Numbered from the stretch's first letter, positions 1-8,815 are shown. The stretch is DNA of 64,000 bases from Pseudanabaena sp. (GCA_003249035.1 QBMK01000002.1:116807-180806); one strand, 5' to 3'. Program-made: numbers and translations. The notes: generated by a model not told the origin, from the letters alone.

Positions 1-1047
1 ATCCATTCCCAATAGGTTGCTCAGAAAGCTGGAATATATAGCTCGACTACGAAAGTTCAACTCTTTCCAGCCTCCCGTTGCTTGCAAACACCGAGCCGCC
101 GCATCAACGATGGGAAATCCCGTCAGTCCCTGTTGCCATTTTTGATAGCACTCAAGATCGAATTCCCATCCTTCATCGTCAAAGATTGAGTATAGCGATC
201 GCAATTCTAGCTGAGGTATATAGCGAAATCTCTGATGGAAGCCACTCCCCCAACGCAATCGCGAAATTAGCTGCTTGCTGCTACGGCGAACCCGAAAATC
301 GGGATCGTTGGTAAAGGCTTTAGCAAATTGCACACATTCTCTTATCGAAATTGCGCCAACTTTGATATAAGGACTTAAGCCCGTGGTGGCTTCAGCGCTA
401 GGATAGGATAGTTGCCAATAATAACTTTCGGCTTTGCTATCAAAAAATTCTTTGAGAAGCGATCTCGCTGGTTCCGTTCCCCCTGCGGGAATGATTTTGA
501 GATCGCTTTTATGCCCTAGCTCTTCTAATGTGGGAATAGGTTCGCTAGTTATATCGTCTGGTACGACTATTCTCTGAGGTGGCGGCGCGATCGGCGCATT
601 CATATCTTCGTACCAGCGATCGCGATACTTGGGATAGGCAATTAGTTCGTCAATACTAGCTGGTGGCTCGAACCAGCGTATTTTCATTTGTCGTTCGGCT
701 AAAGCAACATTCAGCTTGGCATCTCTGACTCGGCAATAGATGCGATCGCAATCCGTATGTGCGTATATTCCCTCCGCTTGGCTTTCGGCAATCAGATTCG
801 GTAAAATTTCTATGGGATTGCCAATTCTTAAAATTAATCTGCCGCCAAGTTTCCGCAGATCTAGATCCAGAGATTTTAGGCATTCCAAAGTGAAAGCAAT
901 CTGGGCGGGACAAGCTTCAGGATGATGCAGTAGCGATCGCTCAAAAATGTAGATCGGAATGACTTGACCTCGGCGAGCCGCTCTTTGCAAGGGCTCACAA
1001 TCATGTATGCGTAAATCCTGTCGAAACCAGACAACTGTATGCGGCAT
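1..1047 (-). CDS. Photolyase/cryptochrome family protein, 3' end outside window
   Basis: Flavoprotein of the photolyase/cryptochrome family, which repairs UV pyrimidine dimers with blue light. The visible 349 codons run from ATG at 1047 to the window edge. The N-terminus MPHTVVWFRQDLRIHD is the typical start of the antenna-binding alpha/beta domain. Further on are the FAD-domain signatures GLSPYIKVGAIS (roughly residues 230-242) and GLTGFPIVDAAARCL (roughly 310-325). Family members are about 470-480 residues, so about 120 C-terminal residues are missing here. The subtype (CPD photolyase, cryptochrome-DASH or another class) cannot be decided from the visible part. It is the first gene on its strand, with roughly 260 bp of non-coding DNA upstream. 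Confidence 0.88.
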   Translation of the reverse strand, partial: MPHTVVWFRQDLRIHDCEPLQRAARRGQVIPIYIFERSLLHHPEACPAQIAFTLECLKSLDLDLRKLGGRLILRIGNPIEILPNLIAESQAEGIYAHTDCDRIYCRVRDAKLNVALAERQMKIRWFEPPASIDELIAYPKYRDRWYEDMNAPIAPPPQRIVVPDDITSEPIPTLEELGHKSDLKIIPAGGTEPARSLLKEFFDSKAESYYWQLSYPSAEATTGLSPYIKVGAISIRECVQFAKAFTNDPDFRVRRSSKQLISRLRWGSGFHQRFRYIPQLELRSLYSIFDDEGWEFDLECYQKWQQGLTGFPIVDAAARCLQATGGWKELNFRSRAIYSSFLSNLLGMD

Positions 1048-1222
1048 AGGATCGTACTAAACTTAATTAACTAGATAATTAGCGATGTGTCATTCTTAGC
1101 CTTCCACATCATCATTTCGTAATTAATTTCAGTATATCAAGATTCTAATTTGTACGGCTTAAATCGACTGCTATTGCAGCATGAAACGAATTAATGGCGA
1201 TTGCAAAGTTAAGAAATTGATA

Positions 1223-1306
1223 AGCGATCGCCTGCATTAAACCCTTTAACAGATAGATAATTGAGGCGCTCGCCTAGAAATCAAGGCTCAAAGTATTAGC
1301 AATCGC
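1223..1306 (-). repeat. HIP1-bounded repeat copy (family 3), divergent
   Basis: Read on the minus strand this matches the family-3 pattern seen at 29400 and 31276: GTGAGTCGTGATTTCTAGG-like segment, HIP1-like octamer, a segment ending in a TCTATC block, then another HIP1 octamer. It is more diverged than the copies at 28-34 kb and ends directly at the stop codon of the nuclease-like gene at 1307. Confidence 0.6.
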
Positions 1307-1948
1307 TTAAATTGTCAAATCGCCAATATAAGCACCAATTTGTTTAAGACCCTGCAAAACTTGGATACGTTCTTCTGTATTTTCAAGTAACCGATAAGTA
1401 TGCGATCGCGTATATTGAGGGGCATTTTGGTGGCGATCGCACTTCAAGAACAATACTTCTCTTCCATTTGTAACCATTCCATAGCAACTTGGCTGTATGT
1501 TGGGAGCGCTCAACAAATAAGTAAGTGCTTGGGGAATTCCCGCAGTAACATCTAGCTTTGCAGGTTTTGATTCGATTACCAAAACCCAAAAACTATCTTG
1601 GATTACCAAAATATCAATTCTGCCTTGAACTGCCATAGCATAAGCTTCGTCAGCAACTTCGATATTGGTACTTACTTCTGCTTTTACCAAAAAAGGAAAC
1701 TGATAGAAACTAGCCAAATCTAGCAATGGTGATACCACGACAAGCATCACAATTTCTTCGAGAGGTGGTTCTTCTTGACTGAGATAGGTATAGTTGCGAG
1801 TGAGGCGGTCTAATCCTTGTAGTTCCGCTTCGGTTAAAGTCGGCGCATGATTTAACCATTCATCAAAAAAGCGATCGCTAGAGTCAAGTCTCAAGCCAAA
1901 GGTTTGACGGAGATTGCTAAGGGTAAGGCTACTAGCATTTGTAATCAC
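1307..1948 (-). CDS. PD-(D/E)XK nuclease-like protein (type I restriction R-subunit-like N-domain)
   Basis: A 213-residue protein resembling the small cyanobacterial proteins annotated as restriction endonuclease subunit R. The diagnostic stretch GRIDILVIQDSFWVLVIESK gives the D...E-x-K pattern of the PD-(D/E)XK nuclease fold, at about residues 108-128. No helicase region is present, so it is not a complete restriction subunit. No methylase or specificity gene is nearby, so a role in restriction is not supported by context. It starts at GTG (1948); an in-frame ATG is not close. It ends at the boundary of a HIP1-type repeat. Homologues are usually of similar length, so it is probably intact. 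Confidence 0.7.
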   Translation of the reverse strand: MITNASSLTLSNLRQTFGLRLDSSDRFFDEWLNHAPTLTEAELQGLDRLTRNYTYLSQEEPPLEEIVMLVVVSPLLDLASFYQFPFLVKAEVSTNIEVADEAYAMAVQGRIDILVIQDSFWVLVIESKPAKLDVTAGIPQALTYLLSAPNIQPSCYGMVTNGREVLFLKCDRHQNAPQYTRSHTYRLLENTEERIQVLQGLKQIGAYIGDLTI

Positions 1949-2367
1949 GATTAAATCCTTGTAGTAATTACATGAAGTTTAGAAGTCGAGACATTTGATC
2001 AAGGTTCTAATACCTAATATACGATATATGTAAGAGAAAAAGAGCGATCGCATAGAAATCACGACTCATGGTAAAAGCGATCGCCTTTAGAAGATAGATT
2101 GTTGGTGCGATCGCCTTAACTTGGCTTTGGCTATGAGGAGAAATAACCTTAGCCCAATACGGATATTCGCTAACTTAAATTTAAATATTGATATTCACTC
2201 GAAAATTGCAATTTGTATCGTAATCAATCAATTCATGCAGGAAACAAGACAACTACCTGCCAGATTAATGTTGAAAGCCGAAATTTGCCGAATAGATGCG
2301 TTACATTGCACTAACACATCCTCCAAATAATTAAGGCTTTCTAATTACGAGCTTATGGAGTGTAGAT
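1949..2367. other. Intergenic region with one HIP1-bounded repeat
   Basis: 418 bp between divergent genes. It holds a family-3 repeat copy at 2044-2114 and otherwise AT-rich DNA that probably carries promoters for both flanking genes. A possible 69-codon reading frame at 2121-2330 has no recognisable features and is not called as a gene. Confidence 0.6.
2044..2114 (-). repeat. HIP1-bounded repeat copy (family 3)
   Basis: Three HIP1 octamers (2044, 2076 and 2107 regions) bound two conserved segments. On the minus strand they read CAACAATCTATCTTCTAAA and ATGAGTCGTGATTTCTATG. Both segments recur nearly unchanged at 31.3 and 32.2 kb, which is why this is called a repeat rather than chance clustering of HIP1. 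Confidence 0.75.
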
Positions 2368-3720
2368 GTGATTACGGACAAGGATAAATTTGAAGAGCAT
2401 ATTAACAATCTATCGAACACATCAAATCTATTAGCGCCAGCGGCAGATGGGAAAAAAGAAGCAATAGTAATGTTGGAGCAACCAGAAAAGCCAAAACCAA
2501 AACGCATTAAACCGATCGCATTTGTTTTAACAGGATTAGGCGTTGGCGCAGTCTTGGCGGGTATATTTGGCTATCGATATTGGCAATATGCCTCCACCCA
2601 CCAATCAACAGATAATGCGACAGTAGTTGGGCATATCCACCAAGTTAGTAGCAAAATTGCAGGAACTGTCACCCATGTTCTCGTGAGTGACAATCAGCAG
2701 GTGCAAGTTGGGCAGTTATTAGTAAAGCTCGATCCTACAGACTATGAGAACAAAGTCCAGCAGGCTCAAGCCAAACTAGAATCGTCGAAACGAACGGCAA
2801 ACGCCGCTCAAGCGAATATTGACTTAGCATCTCAAACTACTAGTGGCAAGACCACTCAAGCGCAAGGAAATGTCAGCACTGCCTATGCCGCAATTGCTAA
2901 TGCTCAAGCTGTTTTGCAAGAGGCGGAAGCGGGAGTTCCCCTTGCACAAGCGCAGGTAGAACAAGTCAATGCCAGTTTGGAAAATGCTCAAATTGATTAC
3001 AATCGCTATGATGCTCTTTTCAAGCAGGGTGCGATCGCTAGTCAGCAATTGGATGCAGCTAAAGCCAGCTTGGATATTGCTAAGGCTCAAAAAAATTCGG
3101 CTTTGCAAACAGTGCAACAAGCTAAAGCAAGAGTTGCCCAAGCACAAGAGGGAATTGCCAGCGCTCAAGCTCGACTTGCAGCATCTGGTGGTGAATTGGA
3201 ACAAGCTGCTGCTAGCGGCCAGCAAACAACGGTAAATCGTAGCGAGTATGAAGCCGCCCAATCTGCGATCGCGCTGTCGGGGGCTACTCTCAAAGATGCT
3301 GAATTACAACTTTCGTACATTGATGTCTTCGCCACAAATGCAGGACGAATTGGGAAGAAAACTGTGGAAGTAGGTAATCGCATCCAAGTTGGATCGCCAC
3401 TCATGGCTGTTGTCGAGAATAATTATTGGATTATAGCTAATTTCAAAGAGACTCAGCTAAACCGCATAAAAACAGGACAGCTTGTAGAAGTCAAACTAGA
3501 TGCTTTTCCCGATAGCACTTTCACGGGTCGAGTAGATAGTATTTCTCCCGCCTCTGGCTCTCAATTCTCTTTATTACCACCAGATAACGCGACAGGCAAC
3601 TTCACTAAAGTCGTTCAACGTATTTCCGTAAAAATCACCTTAGATCCACAAAGTGTCAAAGGTTACGAATCACGAATTACCGCAGGCATGTCAGCTGAAG
3701 TTACAGTCGAAATCAAATAA
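2368..3720 (+). CDS. HlyD/EmrA-type periplasmic adaptor (membrane fusion protein)
   Basis: Membrane fusion protein that would link an inner-membrane exporter to an outer-membrane channel. Residues about 53-72 form one transmembrane helix. A biotinyl-lipoyl-like half follows (HQVSSKIAGTVTHVLVSDNQ), then a long Ala/Gln-rich coiled-coil hairpin (about 125-300) and the beta-barrel domain, ending in SAEVTVEIK. The length of 450 is a little above typical EmrA, mainly from the extended coiled coil. It starts at GTG 2368, chosen because GGAG lies 7 bases upstream; the next ATG (about 2471) would remove the cytoplasmic tail and has no clear site. An MFS exporter start follows 6 bp downstream, the EmrAB layout, but that gene is broken, so this adaptor is probably orphaned. 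Confidence 0.88.
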   Translation: MITDKDKFEEHINNLSNTSNLLAPAADGKKEAIVMLEQPEKPKPKRIKPIAFVLTGLGVGAVLAGIFGYRYWQYASTHQSTDNATVVGHIHQVSSKIAGTVTHVLVSDNQQVQVGQLLVKLDPTDYENKVQQAQAKLESSKRTANAAQANIDLASQTTSGKTTQAQGNVSTAYAAIANAQAVLQEAEAGVPLAQAQVEQVNASLENAQIDYNRYDALFKQGAIASQQLDAAKASLDIAKAQKNSALQTVQQAKARVAQAQEGIASAQARLAASGGELEQAAASGQQTTVNRSEYEAAQSAIALSGATLKDAELQLSYIDVFATNAGRIGKKTVEVGNRIQVGSPLMAVVENNYWIIANFKETQLNRIKTGQLVEVKLDAFPDSTFTGRVDSISPASGSQFSLLPPDNATGNFTKVVQRISVKITLDPQSVKGYESRITAGMSAEVTVEIK

Positions 3721-3726
3721 TTTTGT

Positions 3727-3888
3727 ATGCAAACAACTGAGAACCAATCCTTATTCCCTGCACTGCGATCGCGAAACTATCGCTTATTTTTTGCGGGTCA
3801 GGGGGTGTCTTTGATTGGCACATGGATGACCCAAATCGCAACTGTATGGCTGGTTTATCATCTTATACCAAAACTAAAAATGGCGTAG
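3727..3888 (+). pseudogene. MFS transporter, truncated by repeat insertion
   Basis: ATG at 3727, six bases after the adaptor stop. The first 46 codons read like the start of an MFS drug exporter: ALRSRNYRLFFAGQGVSLIG followed by TWMTQIATVWLVYHL, the first transmembrane helix. The frame then runs into the repeat at about 3865 and stops inside it at 3886. Nothing after the repeat (3969 on) continues an MFS protein, so this is a fragment of one helix out of the usual twelve. The insertion probably came with a deletion of the remainder. Confidence 0.8.
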
Positions 3889-3968
3889 CCATTTTAGTTT
3901 TTAAAACCCTTACTGGGTTTGGTTTTTAATTCACATAAGTGTCGTCATACTTTTGTGAATTGGTATTA
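3865..3968 (-). repeat. Double-hairpin repeat, family 1 copy A
   Basis: Element of about 104 bp in inverted orientation relative to the other four copies. It has complementary ends (ATACCAA and TTGGTATTA), a stem II of AACTAAAAATGGC with its complement, a linker containing CCCAGTAAGGG on the minus strand, and a stem I around AATTCACA/TGTGAATT. It interrupts the MFS gene. The 226 bp from 3969 to 4194 contain no further gene that I can support. Confidence 0.85.
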
Positions 3969-4194
3969 GCATTAGCTTGAGTGAAAATATAGAACTCTCA
4001 ACTTAGAGGCTGTTTGAGAATAGAAGGGATTAAGCTAAATGGTTGGGCATGATGCGAATCATAGTGACATAAATGAAAGTTTAAAACATTTGCGGTAGAA
4101 GTTATCTGAAGTAACCCTATGGATTCGGACAGTAGATTAACGAGATTAAATAAGCTATTCTCATATTTGAACAGTCAGTTACAGACGCAAAGTT

Positions 4195-5313
4195 ATGCAA
4201 GATTTGATGAATCTCAGTTCCGACGTGAGTTTGGCTCCCTTGAACCGAAAACCTTCTCCTCAGGACATGGATCAAGCCATCCGCGATGCCGTATTTGCCG
4301 TCGATAGCCTTGACTGGCTCCAGCCCGGTGACACGGTATTCATTAAACCGGTGATTAACTCAGGCAAGCCTTACCCATCGACCACCAGTCCCTTAGCAGT
4401 GGCAAGCATGATTGGCTTGCTTAAGGAAAAAGGAGCAAGTCGGGTCGTCGTTGGTGACATGAGCGGGGTTGGGCTTCTCCACCAGAGTCCAGAGGGTTGT
4501 AAAGGCAGTACCCGCAGTCTGGCGAAGAGTGCAGGGCTGTTGAATATCGTTCTAGACGCTGGGGCAGAGTGGGCTTTTTTCGAGGAAGCAGGCTGGGAGA
4601 GTTTCTATGAAGAACAGCCAGCCCCAGGCTCCCACTGGGAGAGGGGTATCATGCTGCCTAACGTACTTCAGGAGGTAGATCACATCGTGTCAATGCCACG
4701 CTGTAGCCGCCACGCCCTGATGGGGAATACCCTCGGGCTTAAGTCTGTGGTTGGCTACATGCGCTACGACACCAGATTGGAGTACCATCATGCCGCCAAG
4801 AGCATCCAAGAAAAAACTGCCGAGGCAAACACCGTTCCCACCCTTTTACAAAAGCAACGTCTGGTCGTTACAGCAGCAGATAAGGTGCTAGCAACTTTTG
4901 GACCGGATTTGGGCCACGTGATCGCCCCATCACAGGGTTTGGTCATTGCCTCCCGTTCAGTGATAGCGCATGATTTAATATCCCTAGCTTGGTTGATTGT
5001 GCAATGGCGTCAGGCACCGTGGCTCAACAAACAGTTTTTAACCGACCCTAGTAGTAACAAAATCGTGACAAATATAGCGAACCATTTGGTCGCTGGCATT
5101 TTGGGTGGCTGGAAATGGGGCATCAGCGCCGAGAATATGGAAAATTCTCCTCAACCGAATATCTGGCGCGATCGCACCCTGCAACGGGCCTTTGAACTGA
5201 TGGGAGGGATACCAGATATTCAGTTGCATCCAACCCAGTCCAGCATTTTGCCGCAGCTATTAGCTGAGTTGGCATCAATGGTGGCTTTGCCCTCAGCTTC
5301 AAGAGCGGCGTAA
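4195..5313 (+). CDS. DUF362 domain-containing protein
   Basis: A 372-residue DUF362 protein; members are often linked to iron-sulfur proteins, but no function is established for this one. The N-terminal region (VFIKPVINSGKPYPSTTSPL, about residues 51-70) and the following GASRVVVGDMSG (about 83-94) are typical of the family. Cysteines are few (SMPRCSRHALMGN near 165) and no ferredoxin-like CxxCxxC cluster is present. It starts at ATG 4195, after an in-frame stop at 4168, without a good ribosome site; ATG 4207 is an alternative. It is flanked by family-1 repeats on both sides (3865-3968 and 5351-5453). HIP1 sites are rare in it compared with neighbours, which suggests transfer. Confidence 0.8.
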   Translation: MQDLMNLSSDVSLAPLNRKPSPQDMDQAIRDAVFAVDSLDWLQPGDTVFIKPVINSGKPYPSTTSPLAVASMIGLLKEKGASRVVVGDMSGVGLLHQSPEGCKGSTRSLAKSAGLLNIVLDAGAEWAFFEEAGWESFYEEQPAPGSHWERGIMLPNVLQEVDHIVSMPRCSRHALMGNTLGLKSVVGYMRYDTRLEYHHAAKSIQEKTAEANTVPTLLQKQRLVVTAADKVLATFGPDLGHVIAPSQGLVIASRSVIAHDLISLAWLIVQWRQAPWLNKQFLTDPSSNKIVTNIANHLVAGILGGWKWGISAENMENSPQPNIWRDRTLQRAFELMGGIPDIQLHPTQSSILPQLLAELASMVALPSASRAA

Positions 5314-5350
5314 GCAAGACAACTGCAATCAATGGTACTTACTTGAGTCA

Positions 5351-5453
5351 TGCCAATTAACAAAAGTGTAGCTGCACTTTTGTTAATTGGAAATCAAACC
5401 CAGCAAGGGTTTTAAAGCACAAAATTGCTACGCCATTTTGTGCTTTGGTATCA
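5351..5453 (+). repeat. Double-hairpin repeat, family 1 copy B
   Basis: Stem I is AATTAACAAAAGTG with CACTTTTGTTAATT. A linker with AAACCCAGCAAGGG follows, then stem II GCACAAAATTG with a CGCCATTTTGTGC arm, ending TTGGTATCA. Both stems differ from the other copies at paired positions. The right end overlaps the stop codon of the minus-strand gene that ends at 5451. Confidence 0.85.
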
Positions 5454-5954
5454 GGCAGGCTTTTCAGGTTCGGACAAAATAGACTGCTGCGAAATCTCTG
5501 AATTGGGGACAATGGAAGGTGGCTCAATCTCTGGGTCGGGGAATATAGAACGCTGCTCGATCCAGTAGCCGATAGTCCATATCGAAACGATGGAATCCAC
5601 GATTAAAACAGGAAAGTAGCCGTAGGTGTTTTCATTGGCAAACCCGCGAGAGGCTAAATAGAGCAGAACCATCCAGAATTTTTCCGCAAACGAGTAGAAT
5701 ACGACCGGGGGACGCCAAGATTTCTTGAACGAGGCAACTACCATCACCACGCCCATAAAGCCAACCATCACGCCCCAGTGGTTGTAGAAGAAGTAATGTC
5801 CTTGATCGAAATAGTTCGACGCGAAGTTTTCGTCATAAGGGAGTCTCAATATGTTCACGATCGCCCACTTAGGCGCGATCGCATAGATAAAGCAGCTAGC
5901 CGTAGCCAATCCCATGACTAAGAGCATCTTTGATAGGTGGCGGGTAAAAAACAT
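5451..5954 (-). CDS. Membrane protein of unknown function
   Basis: A 167-residue protein I do not recognise. Four hydrophobic segments are visible, at about 8-28 (LLVMGLATASCFIYAI), 59-75 (WGVMVGFMGVVMVVASF), 90-105 and 112-130, followed by an acidic, Pro/Ser/Glu-rich tail. The TGA stop is formed by the terminal bases of repeat copy B, so the C-terminal tail may have been cut or replaced by the insertion. It lies between DUF362 and a second small membrane protein, both separated by family-1 repeats; a shared function with the sulfatase is possible but unproven. Confidence 0.7.
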   Translation of the reverse strand: MFFTRHLSKMLLVMGLATASCFIYAIAPKWAIVNILRLPYDENFASNYFDQGHYFFYNHWGVMVGFMGVVMVVASFKKSWRPPVVFYSFAEKFWMVLLYLASRGFANENTYGYFPVLIVDSIVSIWTIGYWIEQRSIFPDPEIEPPSIVPNSEISQQSILSEPEKPA

Positions 5955-6070
5955 ATTGGCTTAACTCTCGGTTACTTTCTCACATGAATATAACTCAAAT
6001 GGCAGCCGATAGTAACTGAACCGTGAGGAACGATTCATACGACGGACTACAAAAATATTACATCGCCTCT

Positions 6071-6175
6071 AATACCAATTTACGAAAGTGTGCCGACACT
6101 TTTGTAAATTAAAAACCAAACCCAGCAAGGGTTTTCAGAACTAAAAATGGCGTAGCCATTTTTAGTTCTGGTATA
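6071..6175 (+). repeat. Double-hairpin repeat, family 1 copy C
   Basis: Same architecture as copies B, D and E: AATACCAATTTACGAAAGTG start, stem I AATTTACGAAAGTG/CACTTTTGTAAATT (one wobble), CCCAGCAAGGG linker, stem II AGAACTAAAAATGGC / GCCATTTTTAGTTCT around a GTA tip, and a TGGTATA end. It sits between the starts of one minus gene and the end of the next. Confidence 0.85.
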
Positions 6176-6226
6176 ATGAGTGAGAGAACGATATTGCAGA
6201 AGTCTAATGGAGTTTGAGGAGATTAG

Positions 6227-6721
6227 CTAAGCACCAAAAAGTATCTCTAATATCTTGGGTTTTCCGATTACCCTCACGATTTCCACCCCAATTGAGTAGA
6301 CAAATAATAGTACCAAAAGCCAAATTTGAACCACAAAAAAGTGCTGCCAAACTATTTCAGCTTGAATGTTCTGGTGGGCAAGACTCCAACTTTGATGTTT
6401 TAATAGCTTCGGTATGAGTTCCTCTAGATACCGAAAGAAAAGAGCAATTAGCAAATAAACAAATGTCTTCCAAGCAATATTGTAAATAAGGGGTTTATCG
6501 GGAAATCGGTTAATAAATGGAAGCTTATCCGCGATCAAAATCGCCTTTCCGACTACAAGAGCGCTGACAGAAACCAGTGCCATAGTTGAAGCGGGAACTC
6601 CATGCTCACTCAAGATCAGAGATTCCGTGAGTGCAAGCAAATGAAAGGCAATAAAGAAGAAAATTACTGCAGGAAGTACTTCTAAGAATTCCTTCTTGAG
6701 GAAATCAAGGATTTTAGCCAT
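6227..6721 (-). CDS. Four-helix membrane protein of unknown function
   Basis: A 164-residue protein with hydrophobic segments at about 14-33, 45-62, 83-100 and 130-150 and a short positively charged N-terminus. The sequence VEIVRVIGKPKILEILFGA closes the protein on the cytoplasmic side. I recognise the general type (small membrane proteins found beside sulfatase genes) but cannot name a function. It starts at ATG 6721 and lies 240 bp downstream of the arylsulfatase on the same strand. Two hairpins lie between them, so it may be a separate transcript. Confidence 0.7.
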   Translation of the reverse strand: MAKILDFLKKEFLEVLPAVIFFFIAFHLLALTESLILSEHGVPASTMALVSVSALVVGKAILIADKLPFINRFPDKPLIYNIAWKTFVYLLIALFFRYLEELIPKLLKHQSWSLAHQNIQAEIVWQHFFVVQIWLLVLLFVYSIGVEIVRVIGKPKILEILFGA

Positions 6722-6884
6722 ACAAATTTCTAGATCTAATTATTCTGAGCAAGTCGATTTATAAAACTGATTATAAAACCGATCTTCAGTTAGAAACCAT
6801 TGAAGAATTGCCTCAATCCCCCTTTTTAAGGGGGATCTCTTGGAGCTTTTGACTGTAGAAAACAATTCTTAAATGGTTTCTTAA

Positions 6885-6924
6885 AGAGAAAGGTATCTGC
6901 CATTGCTGATAGATACCTTTCTCT
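6885..6924 (-). terminator. Hairpin downstream of the sulfatase gene
   Basis: A 14-bp perfect stem, AGAGAAAGGTATCT with its complement, around a 12-base loop. It begins 36 bp after the sulfatase stop. A second, smaller inverted repeat, CCCCCTTTTT-AAGGGGG, lies at about 6818-6834. There is no strong T-run, so termination is an inference. Confidence 0.5.
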
Positions 6925-6959
6925 AAATAATTATAATTAACGATGAAACAGGGCAACCT

Positions 6960-8462
6960 CTAGTGGCTATTAACACCCGCCATGATCTTCTCCATCACTT
7001 GGTCAACCGTGAAACTAGCCGCCTTCTGTCGAGGGGGAAACTCTAGGAAGGTGGATAAGAATTGACCAACAATGGGCTGAGCTGCCAACACCAAGGGAAT
7101 ATGGTCGAACATCCAATCCCAGTAGCTATTAGAGGTGATATCGGCAAACTCGTAGGGATCGGTACGCAGGTTAAACAACTTCGGAACCCGCAGTACGACA
7201 AAGGGTTCTGCCCAGATCTGACAAGTGCCTTGAACTCGCTGTTCCATGAAAACTATTTTCCAGTTGTCATAGCGCATAGCCATTAGGTCGCCGTCATCAC
7301 TGAAGTAAAAGAACTCAACTCGTGGGCTTTTCTTCACCTCGCCCTTCAGGTAAGGCAATAGGTTGTAGCCATCGAGATGCACCTTGAAGGTCTTATTGCC
7401 TGCTTGATGACCCTTGAGTAGTTTTTCTTTAATGTCAGGATCGCCCGCCGCCGCAACTATAGTCGGCAACATATCCATGTGACTGACAATTTCATTAGAG
7501 ATGGTACCTGGGGCAATTACTCCGGGCCAGCGCATCAGAGCAGGAATGCGGAAAGCTCCCTCCCAGTTTGAATTCTTTTCACTCCGAAATGGCGACGTGC
7601 CAGCATCTGGCCAAGAGTTTTTGTGAGGACCGTTATCAGTCGAGTACTGCACGATCGTGTTGTCGGTAATGCCAAGAGCATCAATATAATCTAGCAACTC
7701 GCCCACGAACTTGTCGTGATCGATCATAACGTCATGGTATTCCGACTGCCAGCGACCAGACTGACCGATACTTTCGGGCTTGGGATGGGTGCGGAAATGC
7801 ATGTGGGTGGCGTTAACCCAAGCAAAGAAAGGTACACCTGCCTTCACTTGGCGATCGATGAAATCCTTAGCTTTGACAAGAACTTCATCATCAATGGTTT
7901 CCATGCGCTTTTTCGTCAGCGAACCAGTGTCAACAATTGTTTGGGTTCCGTCTGGATTGGCATGAGAATGCAGCACACCACGAGGCCCGAAATTTTTCCT
8001 GTAGTTAGGAAAGTCGGCGGCGGGAGGATAATCTCTTAATTCTGGTTCTTCTTCGGCATTCAAGTGATAGAGATTACCAAAGAACTCATCGAATCCATGC
8101 ATGGTGGGCAGCATTTCATCTTTGTCGCCTAGGTGATTCTTGCCAAATTGACCAGTGGCATAGCCCATCGGCTTCAATAGCTCGGCAATGGTGGGATCTT
8201 CATCGCGCATCCCCAAGGTGGCTCCAGGCATCCCCACCTTGCTCAAGCCAGTACGCAAAGTGCATTGACCCATAATGAAGGAAGATCGTCCAGCCGTGCA
8301 GCTTTGCTCGCCGTAATAATCTGTAAATAGAATGCCTTCTTTGGCAATGCGATCAATGTTGGGTGTTTTATAGCCCATCAGACCGTGAGAGTAACAACTG
8401 AGGTTGGACTGACCGATGTCATCACCCCAGATAATCAGAATGTTAGGTTTATCTGTTGCCAT
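6960..8462 (-). CDS. Arylsulfatase (type I sulfatase, formylglycine-dependent)
   Basis: Hydrolyses sulfate esters; substrate unknown. The 500-residue length fits the arylsulfatase A branch. The N-terminus NILIIWGDDIG carries the metal-binding Asp pair (14-15). The sulfatase signature CTAGR (Cys55) supplies the cysteine converted to formylglycine. Later metal and active-site motifs are visible: ATHMHFR (about 217) and YSTDNGPHKNSW (about 272). No signal peptide is seen, so it is probably cytoplasmic, or exported by an unrecognised route. No formylglycine-generating enzyme lies in the window, so maturation must depend on a gene elsewhere. The ATG at 8462 is well placed directly before the core fold. 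Confidence 0.93.
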   Translation of the reverse strand: MATDKPNILIIWGDDIGQSNLSCYSHGLMGYKTPNIDRIAKEGILFTDYYGEQSCTAGRSSFIMGQCTLRTGLSKVGMPGATLGMRDEDPTIAELLKPMGYATGQFGKNHLGDKDEMLPTMHGFDEFFGNLYHLNAEEEPELRDYPPAADFPNYRKNFGPRGVLHSHANPDGTQTIVDTGSLTKKRMETIDDEVLVKAKDFIDRQVKAGVPFFAWVNATHMHFRTHPKPESIGQSGRWQSEYHDVMIDHDKFVGELLDYIDALGITDNTIVQYSTDNGPHKNSWPDAGTSPFRSEKNSNWEGAFRIPALMRWPGVIAPGTISNEIVSHMDMLPTIVAAAGDPDIKEKLLKGHQAGNKTFKVHLDGYNLLPYLKGEVKKSPRVEFFYFSDDGDLMAMRYDNWKIVFMEQRVQGTCQIWAEPFVVLRVPKLFNLRTDPYEFADITSNSYWDWMFDHIPLVLAAQPIVGQFLSTFLEFPPRQKAASFTVDQVMEKIMAGVNSH

Positions 8463-8815
8463 TTTCCTTGGTTTATCAATAATTTTAGCATCCTTACAGG
8501 TATTAAGAGTATAACTATGACGACCTAGTAATCCTAAAGAAAATATAAAGAGAATGCGATTCTAAATCGCTAAAGCAGATCAAAAAAACTATTCTCTTCG
8601 CAATCATTCACGGCATTTATTCAGCGAGAAGAGAGTATAATTTCAATTCAATAGTGCCTTGAGAGATTTACGGATTGCCATCACTGCAACTTTAGTCTCA
8701 GAAACTTCTGGATTGCAGAAGCGCCTAAAGGGAGTTCATTTTTTGCGGATATAGCTGAGTGAAACTATCGCAAAACAAAGGATATCTTAATTTTTTTCTT
8801 AAAAATTTTTTAATT
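8463..8815. other. Intergenic region, divergent promoters
   Basis: 353 bp between the divergent sulfatase and DUF2808 genes. It is AT-rich with no repeat or gene that I can support. Promoters for both genes are expected here, but I cannot fix -35/-10 boxes with confidence. Confidence 0.5.

Noticed and set aside
2121..2330. A 69-codon reading frame before the HlyD adaptor
   Set aside because: It overlaps a HIP1 repeat, starts without a ribosome site and has no recognisable composition or family.
4119..4307. A 62-codon frame overlapping the start of DUF362
   Set aside because: Most of it overlaps the DUF362 coding start in another frame, and the protein has no features.
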